This document shows, piece by piece, positions 42,719 through 54,466 of a stretch of DNA of 64,000 nt. This stretch comes from Patiria pectinifera (taxonomy: Eukaryota > Echinodermata > Asteroidea > Valvatida > Asterinidae), in contig CM057135.1 in assembly GCA_029964075.1 (NCBI GenBank), positions 32,911,366 to 32,975,365 on the forward strand, given 5' to 3'. The notes below the pieces were generated by a model. That model had not been told where the DNA came from and did no database searches. It worked only from the letters and a program-made list of their open reading frames with translations. Positions within the stretch are counted from its first letter, which is position 1. Each line of letters opens with the position of its first letter. The translations under genes and the position numbers were made by a program.

Positions 42719-42938
42719 CAGAAGCGGATCCATTTACGGAAGGGGGATGGAAACCCGCATTTGCTCATGTTGGTGAAACTTTCTGTATTTGAAGTGATTA
42801 AATAGCCAGTTGACAGAATAAAAAACAGGGAACAAAGACAAGACTTTACCTCAAAACAAACAAAAACAGTGTGAAAAATGGGGGGGGGGAGGAGGGGAGG
42901 AGGCCTGCCAGCTGCATCCCCTTCTGGATCCGCTCCTG
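42719..42938. mobile_element. hAT-like MITE with GCGGATCC ends
   Basis: 220 bp with ends CAGAAGCGGATCCAT and the complement of TTCTGGATCCGCTCCTG. The right part has a G-rich run. The terminal motif (CAG-n-GCGGATCCAG) links it to 45826-46030 and 30378-30660. The flanking 8 bp are not an exact duplication. Confidence 0.6.
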
Positions 42939-43420
42939 ACCGACTGCAGGTTTTACCAATTAAAATTACTTCCATTTTTGTTGTTGGTTTGTTTTTTTTA
43001 ATTCAAAAACCAACCACGAATTGTAATTTGTGTACTCAAACATGTCAAAATAACTTCATAATAATGGGAAGCCCCATAGCTACGTTGTATAATTTCTAAA
43101 AAGTCAACATATATTCTTTACACCCATGTAGGAACTTGACCCACACAAATTTGCACAATTTGGTGGCATACACATGCAGCTACTCCTTTTGAAAAACGTG
43201 ATTCATATCATGAAATAGTGCCAAAGGTATGAAATTATTTGAAACAAATCCCCCTTTATTAAAAGTAGATCGTGTCTGCCTTGCTAAATCATAGCCTTGG
43301 GGATTACAAACAAATGATTGGTGGAGTTAACATGTAACTACTTATAGACAAACCAAAATGGGACTTGAAATTGGACTATAATTGCAACTTTAAAAATATT
43401 TTTGTTAACATGTATAATAT

Positions 43421-43680
43421 GGAGAGTTTGTTTCCAAAATGTGATGAACGTCATTTTGTTCCCTTTTAGAATCCTGTTCTCTACTGGCTGCACAAAGTCA
43501 GTTATGACAGCTATTTATAGTCAAACACAATTATTTAAGAGTAGGCCTACAATGATTAATGAAAGTGAAAAACGTAGTTTGGAAACAGCTGATATACATT
43601 TGTACTGTGTATAGTATACAACCTTTGAACTTGGAACTTTTTTTTCAAATGGATATATCACATTTTGGAAACAAACTCCT
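43421..43680. mobile_element. 260-bp TIR MITE
   Basis: The left end GGAGAGTTTGTTTCCAAAAT (then GTGAT) is matched in reverse complement by ATCACATTTTGGAAACAAAC (then TCCT). Inner sequence is non-coding. The target duplication is unclear. Confidence 0.7.
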
Positions 43681-44951
43681 CAAATAGTCAATGATAGTTG
43701 GTTTCTGATTACCAAACTTAGTCACCATTGAGAAGGGTGATCCATTTGGGAAAAAGTTTATTAAAACGAATACTACTGATGTTGACCAAGTCTCTGATCT
43801 GTCAGTTCCTGAAGGAATATTATGTTCAACTTGCTTGCAACTGGCAAACTATATGAGAATAAGGTTATAGTCATTGATGGACAGTGGGTTTTTTTAAGTG
43901 TTACTTATTCAAGTTGATATTGAGAAAGTTTGTCATTATTTGTGACCATTCATTGATGGTTGTTGACGCTACACAGTGGTCACTGGAGAAAGGATTTTGT
44001 TATGGATAAAGAAAGTCTAATCACGTTTTAAAATGTGATTACTGCAAGGATTTTTCATTCTTAATAGTTAATGGATGAAAAGGTTGATCAACTCGAAGGT
44101 TGATCACATGATTGAAAGCTGTTTGGAGAATTAACTGATCGAAGTCAGTGCAGCAAGTTTGTCATGTGTTATTGATGGCAAGAGTTAAACAGAGTGAAGT
44201 TGATTTATGGATGAAGAATTGCAGATCAGTGAGAAGAAACTGGTGACAGTCAGGATATGCTGACCAAAAAATGCTGAGTTTAATCTTTGGTTCTTCTCAG
44301 AACCAAGTTTCTCTTTTGGAGTTGGTCACTTCACATTGTATCTGTAAATTTCTCTCAACTTCCTACAAAGATGATTCATCACTTACTAAGAAGTTGAACA
44401 CTGCTGGAAACAGAATTGATGATTGATATTTATGTTTAGAAAGTCAATCATTTGCAGTGTCATTTAATTGCTGGAGGAACCTGGTCAGCCGAATTGATGG
44501 AGAGGTTGATTATTCATTGCAAACTTGTATGGAGTAATGTCTTCATCTGCATTGAATCATCACTGAACACAGTTTTGTCGCAAATATTTGACAAGAATGG
44601 CAATTGATTGTCTAATGTAAATCTGGAAAGTTACTGAACGCGTTGGAAAACATGCTACAGGTATTGGTGAATGCAATGGATGTCATCAATGTAAAGGTTC
44701 AGTTGACATCACACTGTTGGATCAGAGTTTATCACTTGTCTAGAAAGTGGATTGCTGATTTGAGTCGTCCATCATGGTAGATAATCTTTGACAGCTGAAA
44801 CCTTAATGATTTCATAGGAGTGACGAATATCACAAAATGATGACTTTAATGGAGGAGGTTGAAATCCAAAGTCAGAAGTCCGTTCTAAATGACAGAATTT
44901 ACAAAATTGCATGTCGTCCATTCTGCTGAATTGAAACACTAGCTGAGGCTG
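43681..44951. other. Non-coding region, no gene recognised
   Basis: G- and T-rich plus strand with many short recurrent phrases such as TTGATGG and GGTTGATCA, and no long open frame. I cannot assign a function. Confidence 0.4.
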
Positions 44952-45266
44952 TTACCGAGAGTCAAACCTGGTACCTGTTGTATTCATGGTGGAGGAAGAT
45001 AGTTCTTGGCCTGTCTGGTTGTTGTCAAAGTAGGAGGCGCCTGATCCTTGGAATAGCCCCACTTCAGGGTGTTGCCTAGGTAACCATTGCCTTGGTAACG
45101 GAGATGGCGTAACCCCATGCTGCTGTGTGGGAGCCCAGTTGGCATGGTGTGGGAGCCCAGTTGGCATGGTGTGGGTCAGTATTGTAAGAAGTCTGGAAGA
45201 TGCAGATGGTTTGAGATCAAGTAGGCAATAGAGCTTAACCCTAACAGAGCTCAACCCATCAAACAT
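44952..45266 (-). CDS. Possible exon of an unknown minus-strand gene
   Basis: The minus strand reads TQQHGVTPSPLPRQWLPRQH then PEVGLFQGSGASYFDNNQTG and is followed by ACAACAG|GTACCAG, a usable donor. A possible acceptor is CATCTTCCAG. The segment is GC-richer than its surroundings. The 5' part lies in a 22-bp tandem repeat, which weakens the coding case. The Q/P/S-rich peptide is not recognised. It may be noncoding. Confidence 0.28.
   Translation of the reverse strand: MFDGLSSVRVKLYCLLDLKPSASSRLLTILTHTMPTGLPHHANWAPTQQHGVTPSPLPRQWLPRQHPEVGLFQGSGASYFDNNQTGQELSSSTMNTTGTRFDSR
45126..45169. repeat. 22-bp tandem duplication
   Basis: Two exact copies of TGTGGGAGCCCAGTTGGCAT+GG in a row, followed by the start of a third (TGTGGG). 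22 is not a multiple of three, so the copies are read in different frames. Confidence 0.95.
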
Positions 45267-45825
45267 GATTTGTTGGAATCTGTCAGGATGGGTACAGTAC
45301 CCCTAAACTGACAGTCTTTTACATTGGGTTGGCACACCTCCAGAAACTAAGTCAGAAATATGTGTGTACAGTTTCCCATATGGTGTTGGAATTTGCCAGG
45401 ATGGGTATGGTTCCTAGTAAATCATGCTAGGGAGTTAGGGTTAAGGCAACTATTTCCTGCGTAATCACAGCCAATCTTGCCCTAACTTCTCTTTGCCTGT
45501 CATGCCTGTAGAGTCATGCAAGATTATACAAGAAGGTTAAATACATATTTTCAGGAGGTTAAGGCTCCCACTGTTTGAACATTGAAATTTGAAAAAAGTG
45601 CAGTAATTTTGCAGAGACTATGTAGAAAGATTTTTAAAAATCTGTAACTTAAACTCTGACTCACTTTGAATGCAGTGAATTTAATTTCTTTGTATTAAAG
45701 TGAAAAACTGTTCCTTTTCAAACTTTTAAATGCATATATGAGACTTTATAGGGGCTTTTGTGGATTGATATTTTTCTAGCATATGTACTTGTTGAATTTT
45801 TAAGCATTGAAAATGTCAAGCTTTA

Positions 45826-46030
45826 CAGGGGCGGATCCAGGAATTTTTGCGGGGGGAGGGGGGGGGGCAGGCCCCGATTTTTGTTATGTCTGATTGTTGC
45901 AGACAGGCGGACATATAGGTAATACTTAAAATTATAATGCTAAATTGTTATAACTAAATAGCCTATAAATAATACTAAATGTGTTTCAGAGCAGGGGGGT
46001 TTGACCCCCCCTACCTCCTGGATCCGCACC
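45826..46030. mobile_element. hAT-like MITE with GCGGATCCAGGA ends
   Basis: Ends CAGGGGCGGATCCAGGA and the complement of CTCCTGGATCCGCACCT. The left subterminal part is a G-run and the right has CCCCCCCTACC. Same terminal motif as 42719-42938. Target duplication not clear. Confidence 0.65.
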
Positions 46031-46061
46031 TAATTTATGCAAAGTATAGTAAGACAGTATT

Positions 46062-46182
46062 TACATTGCGCATTACCCAAACAAAAAGGATGTCTGGATT
46101 TTTAGGGGCAAAGTTTTTCATTCTGTGATATTTCACCAGGGGCAACTACAAGACCTTGTGAAAAAGATGTGAATTACTTTTT
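46062..46182. repeat. Dispersed direct duplication (partner 49662-49786)
   Basis: GATGTCTGGATTTTT, GGGGCAA, TCTGTGATA, TTCACCAGGGGCAACT and GATGTGAAT(T/A) occur in the same order at 49662-49786. Not coding. Confidence 0.75.
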
Positions 46183-48190
46183 ATTTTTTATTTTAGCAAA
46201 CTTTACTGAAGTAACATTTTTATGCAGTTCTGAACTTGCATGTCGTAACATACATACAGTATTTTAAATAAATTACAAAGACTTGTACTGTATGAGTTAC
46301 AGCGGTCAGTCTTCACTGCAACTGCGCAATCCACTTGGCTTCATTGCCAAATCATGAAGAAGGATGCACACACTGTTGAAGAAGTCCCTCAAATTTGCCT
46401 AGGTGCTAATATTCATGTGTGTTTCTCGTCTTTCATACTATGACTTGCTAAGAAATTAATGTTGAATCTATCAGTTTGGTCATGTTGGTTGGTTTAAGTA
46501 TGGTCAGTACATGTATGTCTTGGTCAGGACAATGTCATGGTTTAGAGTTGAATCTTGCCTACTTGACCTGCAATCTCTTCAATTTTGGATTGTTATTAGT
46601 GTACATATCTTTCTCTCTTCAATTCTGGATTGTTATTAGTGTAACATGCATACATATTTCTGTCCTCTACTGTTAGAATTCTCAAGCTGTGTTTTCCTTG
46701 TTACCGGCAGCTTTTCCCACAAACATGGATATTGTTGTCACACTTGAACACTCTTAATTGTTCCTACCCCCAGTCCCCACCCCTCCTTCCCAACGCTATA
46801 TTCCTGAGATCCCCTGCCTGGCACATACACAACAACCTGGGCAGAATATAATCAGCCTTGGATAAATGGACATTTTAATGGTATACATATTTTAGAGTCT
46901 GATTTGAAATTAAAATTCCACACTGGTTTCTGTAATTTTATCAGATCTGCTCAGTGGTTGGCATATTATCCTTATACATGAAGGACAATTTAATGCTCGT
47001 CTTACATGTACTTGCCTGGAATGTGTGGCATTTTTTCCCCTTCAAATTTTAGAAAACCACAAGACCTGTGAACTGCAAAGTAATGGGCAATTACATCGTC
47101 ACTCATATTACATTTATATGCCATTAGGCTACTTTGACCCCTCACTGCTTCAAACGTATTTGATCAATAAACAAATCAGCCTCACCAACTCAACCCATTT
47201 ATGCCCCTTTTTTTTGAAAAAAATGTGTTTGTTGGTCTTCACTCACGTTCCAAAAAAATACATGGACAAATTTCCTGCAATGTTCTCCTGAAGTCTCCTC
47301 AAACTGTAGTCTGCAACACAGAAGAAACATATACCTTTTATTCAACCCATACATATAAAAACCCATTTTTAATAAAATCAGTGTGTCTTTTAGATGCATC
47401 GAACATTTGATTACAGGGAGGATTGCTTACTCGCATTAAATCACTAACATTACTTACGTCACTTGCATTATATGTACTTCCTCTTCATAGTTTCTAAAAT
47501 CTGAATTTGATGAACTCCAATATTGTGAAGCTCTTTTCTCTTAAAATATTAACCTTTCTCTCTGCCTTGAAGACAAAAATGCTCACATTTATTCAATTCA
47601 AGACACTTAGTAAAAAAAAATGCATCCTCTTCCCCTGCCATGCCTTTTACTCAGGCTAGTCACCAACAATCAGATCATATTTCCAAGCAAGCGCTTTGAC
47701 TAGTCAAATTCAGTCAGTAACAGACAAAAACATGCAAGTGGTAGGCATAGCTGGCTTATCAAGTCAAAACATTGCATAAACAGTCACAGCCAGTCAATCC
47801 TGCTTTTATGTGTAGGCTGTGAGCTCTGGTTGATCTGTTGAAAACAGCCACTTGATTGGTTTTGACAACCTGGCAGTATGTTTGCATAGGAAGGTCTTAA
47901 AACTAGGTGCCAAAGTGACTACAAAAAATCCATGGTTTTAGCACAAAAGACAGTTTTCTTGGACCAGAAAAATCACACAAAACTACATTCCATCCCACTG
48001 GTATACCACTCAAATGAAAGATCTTGCATTTCCCCTTAATTTCACACCACATTTCTTATTGTGATGCTTGATTTCTTAAATTTTCCAATTTCAGCCTTGT
48101 CCACTTTTGCATGGAATCGCCCATGCCCAATTAAATGTGCATAAAGGATTTCTTTTTTTTTTAAAGTGAAATAGATTGAGCTATGTGTGT
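46183..48190. other. Non-coding region, no gene recognised
   Basis: Contains a local direct repeat TCTTCAATT(T/C)TGGATTGTTA (46575 and 46616) and the second copy of the 40.4-kb duplication at 47628-47866. No conserved open frame. Confidence 0.4.
47628..47866. repeat. Dispersed direct duplication, copy 2 (partner 40377-40660)
   Basis: Same orientation as the partner; diverged by substitutions and small indels. See 40377-40660. Confidence 0.8.
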
Positions 48191-48833
48191 ATAGTGGTGT
48201 TCCCTAACGTGGCACACTTTACCCCGACTTTCCTCATGCAGTGTTGCCAAACTTCTTTGTAGACAAACTTCAAATTCATGCAGTGAAATACTTGTACTTT
48301 TCCCTTATTAATGCGTGCTATTTAATCTCTGTGAACAATTTCGGTGTCATGAAATTTAATCCGAAATTCAAAAACAGTGGCATCCGGAAAATTGGGCACA
48401 AACACGGCTGAGTGTTCCCTGACGTGTCGCACTTGAATAAATCTCGGAAAATTCCAAATTAACATTTAAGAATTTCTGTAAAGTCAATAAATTCTGATAA
48501 ACCATTATTATCTTTATTTACATACCCAAACAGACGTTTGTCAGAAACTTGTCTTCTTATTTTTGGGGGACATTTTCAAAGGGTTCACTGTGCACCAAAA
48601 AAAAAATCGAAAAATCACGCTGAAATAAATATTTCTTCTAACTTTGTAACGGGTAGATAAACTTATGATTTACGAACAGGAGTGTTTAGAACTTAATGAA
48701 ATATCACTTTCTGTGAAATTTCAGTTAAAACTTTTGCCAGCTAGGCGCTACAGGCGAAAAATCAAAGTGCGCCACGTTAGGGGCTGCGCGACATTAGGGG
48801 CCGCGCGACATTAGGGTACATCAACAATACTAT
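48191..48833. mobile_element. TIR element with CCCTAACGTGGC ends
   Basis: The left end TTCCCTAACGTGGCACACTT is matched in inverted form at the right by AAAGTGCGCCACGTTAGGGG. The right end then repeats GCGCGACATTAGGG twice before GTACATCAAC. A related phrase TTCCCTGACGTGTCGCACTT occurs inside at 48413. Outer limits are approximate. Confidence 0.65.
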
Positions 48834-49189
48834 TAGGGTGATTAATCTCCTATGGAAACATGCATTGTCAGCCTGCTTATTACTTGGGTCAATATTGGTC
48901 AAGACCCCCATTGGTTTGTACACAGTAGGCCAGGAGGTGAGGAAGAAATTGTTGACCGTTTGTGACCTCTTAAATAGTAAGGAGGGTTAATCTAAACTTG
49001 AAAAACATTTTTAAAAACGGCTGGTTTTAGCATTTGTTTCTGCTCTGTAACTTTTGGCTGGAACCATTTGTCTTATCAGCCAATCAGAATTGAATTCCCA
49101 ACTTTAAGTGTAAGGCATTTCATTTATCTATAACTCAACAATTGCTGCTGGAAATCTGTCTTTTTATTTGTACTTTAGAAAACCAGGAA

Positions 49190-49612
49190 TTGTGATTTTC
49201 AGAATAAAATAAACTCGCAAAGCTTAGAAAAAGTGTAATAAAGTTACATCTTGACCTTTTTGTGAAAATCTGCCTGACAGTATCAATGAAAAAAAGGTCA
49301 GATCAGTGTCTGCAGAATCTAGACATCTTATTGCATGTGTTGAAGCAGATTTGAAAAAAAAAATGGTATAAAACAAATGTTAACACCAGCCGTTCAACAT
49401 GTTTTTGTGATGTACCATTAATTGATGTTGAGTACACTTTGATAACTATGGATTTTTCCTCCATCAGGTGACTGATCACATGACTAGAGACGCTGGTTAC
49501 TGATGGATTATTCATTAGGCTCATCTTGAAGACTGCTGAAGGGACTTGGCTGGACTGGAGTGGCCTGTGTTAGACAAAAGCAAATCCATGGCAATGACAG
49601 CTCCCTATCCAT
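49190..49612. repeat. Tandem duplication of about 0.4 kb, copy 1 (partner 49805-50225)
   Basis: Shares TTTTCAGAATAAA, GTTACATCTTG, ATCTGCCTGACA, GTCTGCAGAAT, TTGAGTACACTTTGAT and the highly conserved segment starting CAGGTGACTGATCACATGAC. The last 120 bp (from 49468) are much better conserved than the rest. Confidence 0.88.
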
Positions 49613-49804
49613 CATGCAAGATGTGCATGGATCTTCAATGTCCAAAATGTCAGCTCTTTTGAGAAGGTATTTACATTACTAAACAAAACAGATGTCTGGA
49701 TTTTTTTGTGGCAAAACTTCTGTGATAGTTCACCAGGGGCAACTGCAACACCTTTTAGAAAAGAATGTGAATAAGTAATTAAAAAAAATGACAAAACATT
49801 TCTG

Positions 49805-50225
49805 TCTTTTCAGAATAAATTACACTCGCAACTATAACTGCTATGAAGTCTGTTACATCTTGGACATTTATGTAAAGATCTGCCTGACATTATCATGAAG
49901 AAAACTTCAGATCAAATGTCTGCAGAATTAAGACATTTTATTGCATTGTGCTGAGGCATTTTTAAAAAAAACCACAAACATATAATGCTATTAAACGAAT
50001 GTTAAAACCAGCCATTCAATGTATTTATATTTTTGATGCACAATCAATTCATTTTGAGTACACTTTGATGAATATTTTGTTTTCCCCCTGTCAGGTGACT
50101 GATCACATGACTAGAGACGCTGGTTACTGGTGGACGCTTCATCAGGCTCATCTTGAAGACTGCTGAAGGGACTTGGCTAGACTGGAGTGGCCTGCGTTAG
50201 ACAAAAGCAAATCCATGGAGTTAAC
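49805..50225. repeat. Tandem duplication of about 0.4 kb, copy 2 (partner 49190-49612)
   Basis: The best-conserved part starts at 50093 with CAGGTGACTGATCACATGAC and runs to AAAAGCAAATCCATGG at 50219. Both copies are preceded by a pyrimidine-rich tract ending in CAG (CCTCCATCAG, CCCCTGTCAG), like a splice acceptor. Both read through stops in all frames I checked, so if this is an exon it is noncoding. Confidence 0.88.
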
Positions 50226-50647
50226 AAAAGTTTAAATCAGTAAAAGTTGCATTCCCAGTGCTGTTCAAGGAATTAATTTGTTTTTCTCATAAATTTTCAA
50301 TTTTTATGTTTTATATCCAACCCCCAAACTCAACTGGGCACAATCAGATCCACTTTCTGAGCAGACTAAGTCCTGGTCCGTACATAATTATTTACGATTG
50401 TGAAGTGGGAACCAGCCTATACCCTGCAAGAATGGAATTATTGTCGAGATGCAAGTAATTCAATCTTTAGGCCGCTTTTTTCCCCCCATGTCTCATTCAA
50501 AGTAAATAACGTTTGTTTTGCAAAAAAAAATTGCAATGTTATAATACAAATCTATTTTTTCAGGATGAAACTTAAATATAGCACAGGGAATGCAACTTTA
50601 CACTTTAAAGAAATGTACATGGCAAATAAAATGAAAAATAAATGGAA

Positions 50648-51094
50648 GAACATTTGTTCCAGGCACATGTCACAAATTCTGAATTTGTGTTTTAAACTTA
50701 AAGAAGATAACTACACATTGCAAAAATTGTACATAAGGAAACAATTGTTTAAATTTTGGCAAAAGGCCTGATTACAGACCTCTGTTGTTTCAGACCTGTC
50801 AGTCTTAACACGAATACACTCTGTATCCAAATATTTACACTGATTATTCCCTGACTCTTCATTTTGTATTAAAAGTGTTTGCACTTCAGGTCTTTATGGA
50901 ACAAAAATTGAACCTATAATAGCATTTCCTTTACTTTTAACGACCTTCACAAACATTACTTGACAAGAATGTCTCAAAAGTGAGAAAATTGTGGAATGTC
51001 TTGCAATAAGGACTGTTTTTTTTATTGCTTTATTCTTAAGCCCAATTAAAAGAAATTCAGAATTTGTTTGACATGTGCCTGGTTCATAATGTTC
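50648..51094. mobile_element. 447-bp TIR element
   Basis: The left end GAACATTTGTTCCAGGCACA (then TGTCACAAATTCTGAATTT) is matched in inverted form by AAATTCAGAATTTGTTTGAC and ATGTGCCTGGTTCATAATGT at the right, about 45 bp in all with few mismatches. No transposase frame. Confidence 0.82.
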
Positions 51095-51913
51095 AACTTA
51101 TGATAAAATTTAAAATGAAAAAAAAAAGACTTTAAAATTTTAATCATAATATTAACTAAGCTTGTAATTATCTGGATCTACATGCACAGTGGCACATCAT
51201 TATTTAGTAGTTGTGTGAATGTCTTGGATGTCTGTTACTGGTAATATTTAATTACAGCAATATAATTAAAGTTGGTGTATATGTGTTTTTCAAAATTTTG
51301 ATTTTCTTTTCTGAACAAAATTTATATGAAAATAATGACCTCCAATAAATAAATTTGCTTTTTTAATACAGTTTTAAAAAGTGGTTCAAATGGCGCGCTC
51401 TACATGTAGATCAGAAATTGCACACACTATTTAAAACACATAGGAGTGTTCGCTCTTAATTAATTCAAAAGTTGAAATTGATTGCTTGTCGTAGGCCTAT
51501 TTTTTTCGTGCGACGTCTCATTGGAAAGCTCATAACTAATAATGCTAGAACATTACCGGTATCAATTTGCAGTCTGAAAATCTATTTTTCAAGGTGCTAC
51601 ACCCAAAAAGCATGTATTCACCAACTTTAAGGTATTGTATATAATAAAGTAAATATTTATTAATGAAATTGGAAAAGTTGTTTTCACACTGAGAATCTAG
51701 ATTTTTGAAACTTGCGATTTACAGCACACTCATACGGTGGCAACCTAGCTTAGTTGAGAGATTGGTCTTATTAAAGAGCATGCCTGACTAGATAGCTGCT
51801 ATAATTAGATAAAATACAGAACCTTATTGACTTTTAATGTGGAGGAAGAAACATTACTCAAACTATTTTCTTGCAAGGAAAAACAGGGCCAAACTTTAGG
51901 CGCCCCCCCCCCC
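51095..51913. other. AT-rich non-coding region
   Basis: No gene, RNA or repeat recognised beyond simple A/T runs. Confidence 0.4.
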
Positions 51914-52274
51914 CCAAAAAAAGTCTCCGGTTTCTGGTATGCGCGCGTCGCCGTAGCCATGCGCGTCGGCAAAATGAAAAAAAAAATTTTTTCAATGAAA
52001 GATGATGTCTCAAAACCGCCGAACTCACTGGTTTGACTGGAATCCTGCTGCTGCACAAGTTTAACATGTTTTAAGATGGGGTTATGATCAAGTATAAGCT
52101 TTATGTGGCCTCTCTGGGCTCCCATATATTTTGCACTAAATTTAGTCTGGCACTATTTGCAGTCATCAGCCGACATTTGAAGGAAAAAAAGTAACAAAAA
52201 ACCCAAAAAAGGCGCGTCGTCGCACCACTTTTGGGGCAAGCTCCATACCAGAAACCGGAGACTTTTTTTTTTTG
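51914..52274. mobile_element. TIR element with AAGTCTCCGGTTTCTGGTAT ends
   Basis: The left AAGTCTCCGGTTTCTGGTAT is repeated exactly in inverted form at 52244-52263 (ATACCAGAAACCGGAGACTT), each with an outer A/T run. Inside both ends lie GCGCGTCG-type motifs. About 360 bp, no coding content. Confidence 0.85.
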
Positions 52275-53335
52275 GCCTTGGCTCACTTTACTTAAAATTT
52301 GAATGTGCATTTGACGCTTTTGCTTCTATCATGTTTCGTCACAAATTGAATAGATTTGTCAAAAGTTTATTTATGAAAAGGGTGTGTATTATGATGTGCC
52401 ATTGTAGATCCATTTGTGACTTTGGTGTGAGTGTCTTTTATTCTTGACATATCTGCTGTCTATTGCGCCTTGCGTGCATCGTTGTCATTGCGCATCAAAG
52501 CTAACTTCAGGCGCTATTACCAATTGTACACACAAACAGACAATATATGGTGCTTTTTAAGGGCGACACATGCGCAAAACTTTTAAAAGGAAAATGCAAC
52601 AGTGGCAACCACAAAAATGGCACTTGTTCAGACAAAAAATGTCACGTTAAAAAAAAAGGGGTTACTCGTTACGCCTAGAAACTTTTGAAACTGCTAAATA
52701 TAGTACTATGCACTTTAATTTCATGATAATTTGATCAGTTTATGCGCGTTGGCTTCAGCCTTGTTTGCACGTCTTTAAACACATTGCAATTACCGGTAAT
52801 TGCACCACAGCGTGAAAAACTTTATATCTTGCCTCAATTTAGTTAAAAAGTAGACAGCAGATGTGTTGACTTAATTTGAATTATGTTGGTGCAAGAGGGC
52901 GCATGATTATGTGTTTCATTTATAAGATAACCTCTGATTTCGTTAGAGAACAAGAAACAGTCTTTTTTTTAAGATTATGAGCTTTTCAATCATGATGGAT
53001 GCAATTTTGTCCTTTTTTGAAGACCCATTAGTTAAAGTTGCTTCCTGTACTCTTTAAGCAAAATGTATTATTCTCGCAACAAATTTTGTATGTTTTATTT
53101 TGATGACATTTTTCTAGGGCATCTGCAATCCGTTAGAAAAAAGCGGTTGCTTTTGCACCTCTAAGCGCGCAAAAAGATCTGCCTGAATTACTGTCGCGCC
53201 GCTTGCAATTCTAACATTGGTATTGCTGATTAAAACATTGTGATCAATGCATGTCTTATTCCAAAGTAAAAATTAAATAAAGTGCCCCCTCTTGTGCCAA
53301 CTTGATTTTTTTTAAGTCAATTTATTTAATAATAG

Positions 53336-53470
53336 AGGGCGTCCTCTATAGTTTGAACTTCCAATTTAATTTTTTTTAATAGTTAAGCAGGACACAAGAG
53401 GGCTCCCTTTTATGCCCTGCTTTACTTTAAAAAAAATTAAAGTTGGAAGTTCAAACTATAGAGGGCGCCC
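53336..53470. repeat. Inverted repeat with GAGGGCGC-type ends
   Basis: Left arm AGGGCGTCCTCTATAGTTTG...GCAGG pairs with right arm CCTGC...CAAACTATAGAGGGCGCCC over about 57 bp with few mismatches. A further TATAGAGGGCGC follows at 53486. The GAGGGCGC motif recurs elsewhere in the window (for example 24917). Confidence 0.85.
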
Positions 53471-54391
53471 TTTTATTTTTTAATTATAGAGGGCGCTATT
53501 TGATATAATAAAATACTAGAGAGGAGACAGCACTTTGTTTCATTGTTTTTTTATTGAAATGACTGGCCAAAAAAAAAGCCCAACACATGCAAGTCCCCCC
53601 GAGGCGTGCACGCGCGGTGTTCCCCGCCCACAGACACCGACAAGCCCAGCGAGTCGCCCGCTATCTACATCGACTCATGATCAGTTGATCTTAGTGCGCA
53701 CTAACTCCCCAAACTTGCAAGTCCAAATAATCGCAAATGACTTGGTTAACTCCAACATGATAAGGATCCTTATGAACTTCGACAATCCGTTTACTTTTCT
53801 GACAAAGTCGATGCCTTATTAACTATTTCAATTACTAAGTATTGCCATGGAAATTATATACCAACTATCACTCCGAAAATTGCCCAAGTAGAGACCTCTC
53901 TCACATCTACCCATGATTGTCTCACTCAACATTTCCGTCGTTCACTGTTGCATCATGTTTCTGATCCATTTAAATGAAATGCAATACAAACAGGCTACAA
54001 TTTGTCAGCTTTCTCCGATATTTCCAACGCAATAAGATTTTAGGACATTTATCTCAGCTACCATTTACATAAATAACTTCCACGATATAACTCTGAAATC
54101 TCCCTGCCGTTTAATCACATCAACATGTACATTGATCAGTTCATCTCATGAGTGTGTCATTTCAAAATGCGTATTATTCGTAAGATTTTCACAAGTAATT
54201 GTAAGTATATATTTGGTTTTGACGGACATGCACGTTTAACTTGAATTGGCAAAGACCAAAAAACCAATTCAGCAACTGTTTTACAGGAGGCAGACGTAAC
54301 CTTTTAAGAGAAGGTAACAGTATTATCGTCAAATTTGATCTTCAGGCTCTAAAGCCTTGCCAATTTTGGAAAGCTTCTTTGTACTTGGGTA

Positions 54392-54466
54392 GTACATGTA
54401 CATGCACATGCTATGTACATGTACATGCACATGCTATGTACATGTACATGTACATGCTATGTACAT
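54392..54466. repeat. 23-bp tandem repeat of GTACATG-type units
   Basis: Three units of GTACATGTACATGCACATGC+TAT. The self-complementary words GTAC and CATG make it palindrome-rich. ATGTACATGT words are also frequent from 53 to 60 kb. Confidence 0.9.
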
